Shown: positions 46,652-53,945 of the stretch, piece after piece
How positions within the stretch are numbered: position 1 is the stretch's first letter
Layout: every line of letters begins with the position of its first letter
NCBI RefSeq assembly: GCF_015864955.1
Contig: NZ_JADYWE010000001.1
Location: 248,001-312,000 of the forward strand
Source: Salinibacterium sp. NK8237
Lineage (GTDB): Bacteria > Actinomycetota > Actinomycetes > Actinomycetales > Microbacteriaceae
Length of the DNA stretch: 64,000 nucleotides
Direction of reading: 5' to 3'
Notes under the pieces: generated by a model
What the model was told of the DNA's origin: nothing
What the model saw: the letters and a program-made list of their open reading frames with translations, nothing else
The model's database searches: none
Program-made: the position numbers and the translations under genes

Positions 46652-48677
46652 GCTCCTGAACTTCGTCCCGTAATCGAGCGGCAAGCTCAAATTTCAACTC
46701 GGATGCCGCTTGAAGCATCTGTTCGTTGAGGTCGCCAATGATATTTTCAAGATCATTTCCGCCGGCGGCAGCGATTCCTTCACGCGCGAGTTTGGGCGTC
46801 GGAGTGCGTTTTTTGCCATCACGGTTGCGAGTCGCGAGCAACTCAGCAGTATCGGCGCCCTCCCGGAGAAGCGCGTCAGTGATGTCTGCGATCTTCTTAC
46901 GCAGCGGCTGCGGGTCAATACCGTGCTCGGTGTTGTAAGCGACCTGCTTCTCCCGGCGGCGATCAGTCTCCTCAATGGCGAACGCCATCGATCTGGTGAC
47001 GACGTCGGCGTACATATGCACCTCGCCTGAGACGTTTCGAGCGGCACGACCGATGGTTTGGATGAGCGATGTCGACGACCGCAAGAAGCCTTCTTTGTCG
47101 GCATCCAGAATCGCCACAAGGGATACCTCGGGAAGGTCAAGGCCCTCGCGAAGAAGGTTGATGCCAACTAGCACGTCGTAGACACCCTGGCGAAGTTCCG
47201 TAAGCAGCTCGACTCGACGCAGCGTATCGACGTCGGAGTGCAAGTAGCGCACCCGAACGCCATTCTCCGAAAGGAATTCGGTGAGTTCTTCGGCCATCTT
47301 CTTCGTGAGCGTAGTGACGAGAACTCGCTCGTTCTTCTCGACGCGAAGCCTGATCTGTTCGAGAAGGTCATCAATCTGACCCTGAGATGGCTTGACGACG
47401 ATCTGCGGATCGATGAGTCCTGTCGGGCGAATAACCTGCTCAACAACAGAGTCAGTAATACCCATCTCATATTTGCCCGGAGTCGCAGAAAGGTAGACCT
47501 TCTGGCCCGCACGCTCAAGAAACTCCTCCCATTTCAATGGGCGATTGTCGAGCGCGCTAGGGAGGCGGAAACCGTGTTCCACGAGAGTGCGCTTTCGTGA
47601 GGCGTCACCCTCGTACATTGCGCCGATCTGAGGCACCGTGACGTGCGACTCATCGAGCACCACGAGAAAATCATCCGGAAAATAGTCAAGCAAACAGCTT
47701 GGTGGTTCGCCCGGTTGGCGCCCATCCATGTGGAGAGAATAGTTCTCAATGCCGTTGCAAAACCCGATCTGCTCCATCATTTCGATGTCGAAGGTTGTGC
47801 GCATGCGCAAGCGTTGAGCTTCGAGAAGCTTTCCTTGACGCTCCAGCACGGCAAGCCGGTCGGCGAGCTCCTCCTGAATGGACACGATTGCGGTTTTGAT
47901 CGTTTCGGGGCTTGCCGAATAGTGGGTGCCCGGGAATACCGACACCGAATCCATCTTTTTGACGATGTCACCGGTCAACGGATGCAGCGAGTAGAGAGCC
48001 TCAATTTCGTCTCCGAACATCTCGATTCGGATCGCCAGTTCTTCATACACCGGAATGATCTCAATGGTGTCGCCACGAACACGGAAATTTCCCCGCGAGA
48101 AGTCGTAATCGTTGCGCTGATACTGCATTCCCACAAACTTGCGGATGAGGGTCTCGCGATCGATGCGCATTCCCACCTGCAGAGCGATCATCGCTTCGAG
48201 ATAGGACTCAGCAGCGCCGAGCCCGTAAATGCTTGAGACTGTGGACACCACCACGGTGTCGCGGCGGCTGAGCAAAGAGTTGGTAGTGGAGTGTCGCAGT
48301 CGCTCGACTTCAGCGTTGACCGACGAGTCCTTCTCAATGAAGGTATCTGTCTGAGGGATGTAGGCCTCGGGCTGGTAGTAGTCGTAGTACGAAACGAAAT
48401 ACTCCACCGCGTTGTTGGGCATGAGGTCTCGGAACTCGTTGGCCAGTTGAGCGGCAAGAGTCTTGTTATGGGACATGATCAGCGTTGGACGCTGCACCTG
48501 CTCGATAAGCCACGCCGTTGTTGCCGACTTTCCCGTGCCCGTGGCACCGAGCAGTACAACATCTGTTTCGCCGGCATTGATTCGCTGAGCTAGTTCGCGA
48601 ATAGCCTGAGGCTGATCGCCGGAGGGTGAGTACTCGCTAATTACCTCAAAAGGACGTACTGAGCGAGTTGGTTCCAT
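46605..48677 (-). CDS. uvrB: Excinuclease ABC subunit B
   Basis: UvrB is the helicase-like subunit that verifies damage and loads UvrC. The 690-residue protein has Walker [14 protein letters not shown], the beta-hairpin region around [21 protein letters not shown], motif [12 protein letters not shown], motif V/VI ([17 protein letters not shown] and QTIGRAARN) and the C-terminal UVR motif ([22 protein letters not shown]). ATG 48677 has a TACACT box 6 nt upstream. Its 3' end overlaps the convergent glycosyltransferase gene by 47 bp. Confidence 0.98.
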   Translation of the reverse strand: MEPTRSVRPFEVISEYSPSGDQPQAIRELAQRINAGETDVVLLGATGTGKSATTAWLIEQVQRPTLIMSHNKTLAAQLANEFRDLMPNNAVEYFVSYYDYYQPEAYIPQTDTFIEKDSSVNAEVERLRHSTTNSLLSRRDTVVVSTVSSIYGLGAAESYLEAMIALQVGMRIDRETLIRKFVGMQYQRNDYDFSRGNFRVRGDTIEIIPVYEELAIRIEMFGDEIEALYSLHPLTGDIVKKMDSVSVFPGTHYSASPETIKTAIVSIQEELADRLAVLERQGKLLEAQRLRMRTTFDIEMMEQIGFCNGIENYSLHMDGRQPGEPPSCLLDYFPDDFLVVLDESHVTVPQIGAMYEGDASRKRTLVEHGFRLPSALDNRPLKWEEFLERAGQKVYLSATPGKYEMGITDSVVEQVIRPTGLIDPQIVVKPSQGQIDDLLEQIRLRVEKNERVLVTTLTKKMAEELTEFLSENGVRVRYLHSDVDTLRRVELLTELRQGVYDVLVGINLLREGLDLPEVSLVAILDADKEGFLRSSTSLIQTIGRAARNVSGEVHMYADVVTRSMAFAIEETDRRREKQVAYNTEHGIDPQPLRKKIADITDALLREGADTAELLATRNRDGKKRTPTPKLAREGIAAAGGNDLENIIGDLNEQMLQAASELKFELAARLRDEVQELKKELRQMEQAGHLK

Positions 48678-48683
48678 ACCTCA

Positions 48684-48689
48684 AGTGTA
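48684..48689 (-). promoter_or_regulatory. Candidate leaderless -10 box for uvrB
   Basis: Minus-strand TACACT ends 6 nt before ATG 48677. TGAGGT sits between the two and touches the start codon, too close for normal ribosome binding. Confidence 0.45.
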
Positions 48690-48737
48690 GGCACCGGCAC
48701 TGACAACGAACCGAAAACGGAGTCGCTAGGCGAACGC

Positions 48738-49355
48738 TTAGCGCGAACTCACTAACTGGTCGCGAAGCAACTGCCACACGTTGTCAGCGTGACGTTCTGT
48801 ATCCGCCAACTCAGCTCCAGAATCCACGACAAAATCGGCCACAGCTCGGCGATCGGCGCTCGACGCTTGAGAGGCGACGCGCCCTTCTGCCTCGCCACGC
48901 GGCATGTTGCGGTGCTCGATCAAACGCTGAATGCGAGTTTCTGGATCAGCCTCAACCGTCACTACTGCCGAGAACTTATCGACGGGTTGACCCGACTCCA
49001 CCAGTAAGGGGATGTCGTACACAATCAGCGCCTCAGGGTCACGATCGAAGGCGGCCGCGAAACGTTGCTTGGCAAGCCGACTGATCGCCGGATGGGTGAT
49101 GCTGTTAAGAGCCTGACGGGCATCCGAGTCGCCGAAAACGATGCTACCGAGGGCCTGACGGTTGAGAGATCCATCATCGTGGAGAACGTCTGCGCCAAAA
49201 CGATCGACGATCGCGGCAAGCGCCGGAGAGTCTGGCTCCACCACTTCGCGGGCAAGAGCATCCGCGTCGACGACGACAGCCCCGTGTTCGGCCCACCGCT
49301 TAGCTACAGTCGACTTTCCCGAAGCAATCCCACCGGTGAGCGCTATCAAGTGCAT
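48738..49355 (-). CDS. coaE: Dephospho-CoA kinase
   Basis: CoaE phosphorylates dephospho-CoA, the last step of coenzyme A synthesis. The 205 residues have the P-loop GGIASGKST at 8-16, DADALAREVVEPDSPAL, and VVYDIPLLVESGQ-like IVYDIPLLVESGQPVDKF. It is the single-domain form without the UPF0157 extension seen in mycobacteria. Its start has TAGCAT 6 nt upstream. It lies 60 bp upstream of uvrB in the same direction, the common actinobacterial order. Confidence 0.96.
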   Translation of the reverse strand: MHLIALTGGIASGKSTVAKRWAEHGAVVVDADALAREVVEPDSPALAAIVDRFGADVLHDDGSLNRQALGSIVFGDSDARQALNSITHPAISRLAKQRFAAAFDRDPEALIVYDIPLLVESGQPVDKFSAVVTVEADPETRIQRLIEHRNMPRGEAEGRVASQASSADRRAVADFVVDSGAELADTERHADNVWQLLRDQLVSSR

Positions 49356-49361
49356 TCCTCA

Positions 49362-49367
49362 ATGCTA
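49362..49367 (-). promoter_or_regulatory. Candidate leaderless -10 box for coaE
   Basis: Minus-strand TAGCAT ends 6 nt before ATG 49355. TGAGGA fills the gap and abuts the start codon. Confidence 0.45.
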
Positions 49368-49394
49368 ACCTCAGCGTGTCGAAAGGGAGAGCGG

Positions 49395-49985
49395 ATGTTC
49401 GAAGTACTCACCGGCAGCGGCCTCGCCGTCGCGGCTGGCCTCAACGCTTATATTCCGCTTCTCATACTGGGCCTTGCCGGTCGCGTTTTCGACTTTGTAG
49501 AACTGCCCGCCGTATGGGCGTGGCTCGAAAACCCGTGGGTGATCGCTGTTCTCGGTGTGCTGCTCGTGCTTGAAGTCATCGCCGACAAAGTGCCCGTCGT
49601 GGATTCCGTCAACGATTGGATTCAGACCATCGTGCGTCCCGCAGCAGGCGGCATTGCCTTCGGCACGGGCTCCGCTTCTGAGACAGCAGTGGTCACTGAT
49701 CCCGCATCATTCTTTACGTCAGATGCGTGGGTGCCCGTCGTCATCGGAATCATTCTCGCGTTCGGAACCCACGCCACCAAAATGGCTGCACGCCCTGTGC
49801 TGAACGCCGCCACCGCCGGCGCGGCTGCCCCGGTTGTGAGCGCCGCAGAAGACATCAGTAGTGTTCTGCTCAGTCTGATGGCGCTTATTGTTCCTGTCAT
49901 CGGAGCGCTTGCCCTCATCGGGCTCATCGTGTGGCTCGTCGTGCGAGTTCGACGAGCGCGACGCACCACAAAACGCCCAGCCTAG
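49395..49985 (+). CDS. DUF4126 family membrane protein
   Basis: A 196-residue membrane protein with about four or five helices. It begins MFEVLTGSGLAVAAGLNAYIPLLILGLAGR, typical of DUF4126, then PWVIAVLGVLLVLEVIADKVPVVDSVNDWIQT, a Gly/Ala-rich loop and a last helix before a basic tail (RVRRARRTTKRPA). The function is unknown. ATG 49395 has GGGAGAG just upstream. It is divergent from coaE and convergent with rpsA. Confidence 0.85.
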   Translation: MFEVLTGSGLAVAAGLNAYIPLLILGLAGRVFDFVELPAVWAWLENPWVIAVLGVLLVLEVIADKVPVVDSVNDWIQTIVRPAAGGIAFGTGSASETAVVTDPASFFTSDAWVPVVIGIILAFGTHATKMAARPVLNAATAGAAAPVVSAAEDISSVLLSLMALIVPVIGALALIGLIVWLVVRVRRARRTTKRPA

Positions 49986-50062
49986 GCGCCCCCAGCTCCG
50001 GCGCCGGCTCGTCAGCTGAGCAGGGATCTGCCCCATCCGCTTGCGGTGCGATGATTCATCCG

Positions 50063-50098
50063 ACGATCGTGGCTTGTTAGACGATCATGGCTTGTTAA
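50063..50098. repeat. Two tandem 18-bp repeats
   Basis: ACGATCGTGGCTTGTTAG at 50063-50080 is followed directly by a copy at 50081-50098 that differs at two positions. The pair sits just before the terminator-like hairpin in the gap between DUF4126 and rpsA. Unit length is the same as in the array at 312-365 but the sequence is unrelated. Confidence 0.75.
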
Positions 50099-50101
50099 CT
50101 G

Positions 50102-50137
50102 AGTGTGGCCAGTCTCCCGAAGGAGACTGGCCACACT
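50102..50137 (-). terminator. Hairpin with UUCG loop after rpsA
   Basis: A perfect 16-bp stem (arms 50102-50117 and 50122-50137). On the minus strand the loop is cTTCGg. It lies 16 bp past the rpsA stop. No T tract follows, so it may protect the mRNA 3' end or terminate with help. Confidence 0.75.
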
Positions 50138-50153
50138 GTTCAGCTAAGTGTTG

Positions 50154-51620
50154 CTAGTTGTTGCTCGAGAGCTTCTCACGCAGAGCGGCGAGAGTCTCGT
50201 CGTCTGCGAGCGTTCCCGCGCCTGCACTAGCGGCAGCGTCATCGTTGGAGAACGACGATGCTCCGGCGGGTGCACTGCTGATCGACTCTTCCTGAATCGC
50301 GGCAGCAGCAACCTGCTTCTTGTGCTGTTCCCAACGCGCCTGGGCTGCAGCGTAGTCCTGCTCCCACTTCTCGCGCTGTGACTCGAAGCCGTCTTTCCAC
50401 TCGTTGGTCTCGGGGTCGAAACCATCGGGGTACTTGTAGTTGCCCTGGTCGTCGTACTCGGTGAGCATTCCGTAGAGTGCCGGGTCGAACTCGGTACCCT
50501 CGGGGTCAACGCCCTCGTTAGCCTGCTTGAGGCTAAGCGAGATGCGACGACGCTCGAGGTCGATGTCGATGACCTTGACGAATACTTCGTCGCCAACCGA
50601 AACAACCTGCTCGGCGAGTTCAACGTGCTTACCCGAAAGCTCGGAGATGTGCACGAGACCCTCGATGCCGTCTGCGACGCGAACGAACGCACCGAACGGA
50701 ACGAGCTTGGTGACCTTACCGGGAGCAACCTGACCGATTGCGTGGGTGCGGGCGAATACCTGCCACGGGTCTTCCTGCGTTGCCTTGAGCGACAGCGACA
50801 CGCGCTCGCGCTCGAGGTCAACCTCAAGGATCTCAACCGTAACTTCCTGGCCAACTTCAACAACTTCTGAAGCGTGCTCGATGTGCTTCCACGAGAGCTC
50901 AGAAACGTGGACGAGGCCGTCTACGCCACCAAGGTCAACGAATGCACCGAAGTTGACGATCGACGACACGACACCCTTGCGAACCTGGCCCTTGGCGAGG
51001 TTGTTGAGGAACGAAGTGCGGCTAGCCGACTGCGTCTCTTCAAGGAGTGCGCGGCGCGACAGAACAACGTTGTTGCGGTTCTTGTCGAGCTCGAGGATCT
51101 TGGCTTCGATCTCCTGGCCGAGGTACGGCGTGAGGTCACGAACACGGCGAAGCTCGATGAGCGATGCCGGGAGGAATCCACGAAGTCCGATGTCGACGAT
51201 GAGTCCACCCTTGACAACCTCGATGACCGAACCGGTGACAACGCCATCCGATTCCTTGATCTTCTCGACGTCGCCCCAAGCACGCTCGTACTGTGCGCGC
51301 TTCTTGGACAGGATGAGGCGGCCTTCTTTGTCTTCCTTCTGGAGAACGAGAGCCTCAACGGTGTCACCAACGTTGACAACCTCAGTGGGGTCAACGTCGT
51401 GCTTGATGGAAAGTTCACGAGAGGGGATAACACCCTCAGTCTTGTAACCGACGTCGAGGAGAACCTCGTCACGGTCGATCTTGACGACGGTACCTTCGAT
51501 GAGGTCACCATCGTTGAAGAACTTCAGCGTCTTTTCGACTGCGGCGAGGAAATCTTCAGCAGATCCGATGTCATTGATGGCGACCTGCTTGGGTGCCTTG
51601 TCAGTCGTTGCGTTTGTCAT
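50154..51620 (-). CDS. rpsA: 30S ribosomal protein S1
   Basis: S1 binds mRNA near the start codon and aids initiation. The 488-residue actinobacterial form has four S1 domains, seen as repeats of the type GTVVKIDRDEVLLDVGYKTEG, GSVIEVVKGGLIVDIGLRGFLPAS, GVVSSIVNFGAFVDLGGVDGLVHVSELSW and GKVTKLVPFGAFVRVADGIEGLVHISELS. The tail is Ala/Ser-rich and acidic. I start at ATG 51620 (MTNATTDKAP). GGAG lies 12 nt upstream, which is a poor ribosome binding site. A leader of about 110 nt precedes it. Confidence 0.97.
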   Translation of the reverse strand: MTNATTDKAPKQVAINDIGSAEDFLAAVEKTLKFFNDGDLIEGTVVKIDRDEVLLDVGYKTEGVIPSRELSIKHDVDPTEVVNVGDTVEALVLQKEDKEGRLILSKKRAQYERAWGDVEKIKESDGVVTGSVIEVVKGGLIVDIGLRGFLPASLIELRRVRDLTPYLGQEIEAKILELDKNRNNVVLSRRALLEETQSASRTSFLNNLAKGQVRKGVVSSIVNFGAFVDLGGVDGLVHVSELSWKHIEHASEVVEVGQEVTVEILEVDLERERVSLSLKATQEDPWQVFARTHAIGQVAPGKVTKLVPFGAFVRVADGIEGLVHISELSGKHVELAEQVVSVGDEVFVKVIDIDLERRRISLSLKQANEGVDPEGTEFDPALYGMLTEYDDQGNYKYPDGFDPETNEWKDGFESQREKWEQDYAAAQARWEQHKKQVAAAAIQEESISSAPAGASSFSNDDAAASAGAGTLADDETLAALREKLSSNN

Positions 51621-51645
51621 GTAGTAGTTGCTCCGGTATGGGTCA

Positions 51646-51659
51646 CGCTTCGAAAAGCG
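51646..51659 (-). other. Small UUCG hairpin in the rpsA leader
   Basis: On the minus strand CGCTT and AAGCG pair around TTCG, 26 nt upstream of the rpsA start codon. It is a candidate element for control of S1 synthesis. Confidence 0.4.
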
Positions 51660-51737
51660 CATAATTGGGCCGACGGCGAAATGAATCTGTGTGCTCGCCG
51701 CTGGCAGGCGAATAAGAAGTCACAAATGCGACACTCC

Positions 51738-51767
51738 AGCCTAGCGCTTTGACGCCACTAAAACCAA
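51738..51767 (-). promoter_or_regulatory. Candidate rpsA promoter
   Basis: Minus-strand TTGGTT (51762-51767) and TAGGCT (51738-51743) are separated by 18 bp. A start here gives a leader of about 110 nt before ATG 51620. Confidence 0.4.
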
Positions 51768-51806
51768 CCACTTATCCGCCGTGTTTCGCGGTATTTCGGC
51801 GGGTTG

Positions 51807-51836
51807 AGGTCTCTCGCCCTCATGAGCGAGAGACCT
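51807..51836 (-). terminator. Hairpin after the DUF885 gene
   Basis: An 11-bp perfect stem (AGGTCTCTCGC with GCGAGAGACCT) and an 8-nt loop lie 9 bp past the DUF885 stop. There is no T run. Confidence 0.55.
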
Positions 51837-51844
51837 GTCGAACG

Positions 51845-53557
51845 TTAGCTCGCGGCGTAGGGAGCCAGGAGAGCCGAGCGCAAGGTATCTAGCCCCACGC
51901 CACCCACGTTCAGCGCACGGCGGTGGAATTCGCGAAGCGAGAAGTCAGCGCCCTCGATAGCCTGGCATTCATCACGTAACTGCTCCCAAATGCGCTGTCC
52001 CACCTTGTACGACGGTGCCTGTCCTGGCCAACCGAAATAGCGATTCACTTCGAAGCGAACATTGGCGGGATCCAGCGTGACGTTGTTAGTCATGAAGTCG
52101 AGAGCGTAGTCCCAATCCCAGACTCCTGAACCAGTGAGTTTCGGCTTGCCCAGATGAACGCCGATGTCGAGAACGACGCGGGCGGCACGCATCCGCTGAC
52201 CATCGAGCATGCCGAGTCGATTGGCAGGGTCATCAAGGAACCCGAGGTCCGCCATCAGCCGCTCGGCATACAGCGCCCAGCCCTCGGCATGGCCAGACGT
52301 ACCCGACATTTGCCGACGGTAGGTATTCAACTGATCGCGGTTATAGACAGCTTGGGCGATTTGAAGGTGATGCCCGGGGACGCCCTCGTGGTAAACAGTC
52401 GTTGCCTCGCGCCACGTCGTGAACTCCGTGACCGACTCGGGCACAGACCACCACATGCGCCCCGGCCTCGAGAAGTCATCACTCGGGCCCGTGTAGTAGA
52501 TGATGCCGTCGTGGGTCGGAGCGATCATGCACTCCAGCGCGCGCATGGGTTCCGCAATGTCAAAGTGTGTGCCGGCCAACGCTTCGATGGCTTCATCGCT
52601 GAGCTTCTGCATCCACTTCTGCAGCGCATCGGTGCCGTGCAGCGTTCGTGAAGGGTCAGAGTCGAGAAGTTCAATTGCTTCGGCGAGAGATGCTCCCGGC
52701 TTGATCTCGTGCGCGATCTCTTTCTGCTCGGCAGTCATGCGCGCCAGTTCTTCAATCCCCCACTCATAGGTTTCATCGAGGTCGATCGTGGCCCCGAGGA
52801 AGCGTTGGGACTGCAACGCGTAGAGCTCGCGTCCGAAAGCATCGTGCGGCGTTGCCCGCGGAGCAAGCTCTTCACTCAGAAAACGCTCAAGTTGCTGATA
52901 GCTGGATGCCGCAACGGCAGCTCCGTCAGCCAGCGCTGCCTGAAGCGCGCTGTCGCCGCCCACAGCCTCAGCTTGCGCAATGAACGACTCGAAAAAACCT
53001 CCGGGTGCCGAGATCTGACGAGCTTGCGCAACGACCTCTGCAACTTGACGCTGCGCGGGAACCACTGCACCATCGATGCCGTGACGGAGCGTCGCTATGT
53101 AGCCGTTGATTGCATCAGGAATGTTGTGCAGCCGCTCCGCGATGACCGACCAGTCTTCGCTGGAGGCGGTCGGCATCAGATCAAGAACGCCACGGATCTC
53201 TTGTGCAGGACTCGCTAGATTGTTCAGGTCGCGCTTCCACAATTGCGCTGCGTCGGATTCAAGGTCGAGCTTCAGCGTGGAGACCAGATCAGACTTAGTG
53301 ACGAGATCAACATCGTCCACTACCGGTGCGGCTTCAAGCCGAGCCAGAACGTCGCGCGTCGCCGCGACAACCCGAGCATGACCCTCCGGAGAATAATCGG
53401 CAAAGCCTGAATGCCGCCCCGGGGAGCCGATGTAGGTGCCGATTGTCGGGTCGAGCTCAACGAGCGTGGTTACCCACTCCTCAGCTATCGCATCAACCGG
53501 AGTGGTTTGCCGACCGGAGGTCGAACCTTCAGCGGCGGGGGGCGTCAAATGGGACAT
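51845..53557 (-). CDS. DUF885 family metallopeptidase-like protein
   Basis: A 570-residue soluble protein of DUF885. The hallmark is YHEGVPGHHLQIAQ (near residue 390), an HExxH-related zinc motif, followed by EGWALYAERLMADLG with a downstream Glu ligand. The C-terminal RVVLDIGVHLGK and FEVNRYFGWPGQAPSYKVGQRIWEQLR blocks are typical. No signal peptide is seen, so it is cytoplasmic. The likely activity is peptidase on small peptides; substrates are unknown. It is 68 bp after the HPr gene in the same direction. Confidence 0.88.
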   Translation of the reverse strand: MSHLTPPAAEGSTSGRQTTPVDAIAEEWVTTLVELDPTIGTYIGSPGRHSGFADYSPEGHARVVAATRDVLARLEAAPVVDDVDLVTKSDLVSTLKLDLESDAAQLWKRDLNNLASPAQEIRGVLDLMPTASSEDWSVIAERLHNIPDAINGYIATLRHGIDGAVVPAQRQVAEVVAQARQISAPGGFFESFIAQAEAVGGDSALQAALADGAAVAASSYQQLERFLSEELAPRATPHDAFGRELYALQSQRFLGATIDLDETYEWGIEELARMTAEQKEIAHEIKPGASLAEAIELLDSDPSRTLHGTDALQKWMQKLSDEAIEALAGTHFDIAEPMRALECMIAPTHDGIIYYTGPSDDFSRPGRMWWSVPESVTEFTTWREATTVYHEGVPGHHLQIAQAVYNRDQLNTYRRQMSGTSGHAEGWALYAERLMADLGFLDDPANRLGMLDGQRMRAARVVLDIGVHLGKPKLTGSGVWDWDYALDFMTNNVTLDPANVRFEVNRYFGWPGQAPSYKVGQRIWEQLRDECQAIEGADFSLREFHRRALNVGGVGLDTLRSALLAPYAAS

Positions 53558-53625
53558 CGTTGTCTGGCTCCTTGATTTACTGTCGGGGATTCGTCGTTGG
53601 GGTCGAGTCTGAGACTTGAGGGCGG

Positions 53626-53895
53626 CTAAGCACTGTCGAGTTCGCGAGCGAGCAACTCTGCGAGGGGCGCCAGCACGGACTCGGCTCCCTCATCGTCCGA
53701 GCTGAGCGTGATGACATCCTGATAGCCGATGCCCATCGCGAGCACGCTAAGGATGCTGCCGGCATTGATCGTCGTGCCCGAGGCATCCGTCAGCATCACG
53801 CTGATTCCGCACTGAGCGACAGCATGGGCGAACACCGAAGCAGGACGCGCGTGCAGCCCAACCCGTGAACCGATCACTACCGTTGTGCTACTCAC
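53626..53895 (-). CDS. HPr-type phosphocarrier protein
   Basis: HPr passes phosphate from enzyme I to sugar-specific IIA units of the PTS. The 89-residue protein has the active-site H15 in GLHARPAS and the regulatory-site region AGSILSVLAMG with Ser47. ATG or GTG choice is clear: GTG 53895 has AAAGGAG 7 nt upstream. No enzyme I or PTS permease gene is nearby; the neighbours are DUF885 and polA. Confidence 0.93.
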   Translation of the reverse strand: MSSTTVVIGSRVGLHARPASVFAHAVAQCGISVMLTDASGTTINAGSILSVLAMGIGYQDVITLSSDDEGAESVLAPLAELLARELDSA

Positions 53896-53945
53896 CGCTG
53901 CTCCTTTGTGGGGTGCTCTGAGATTGGATGCCGAACGGCGCGAGC

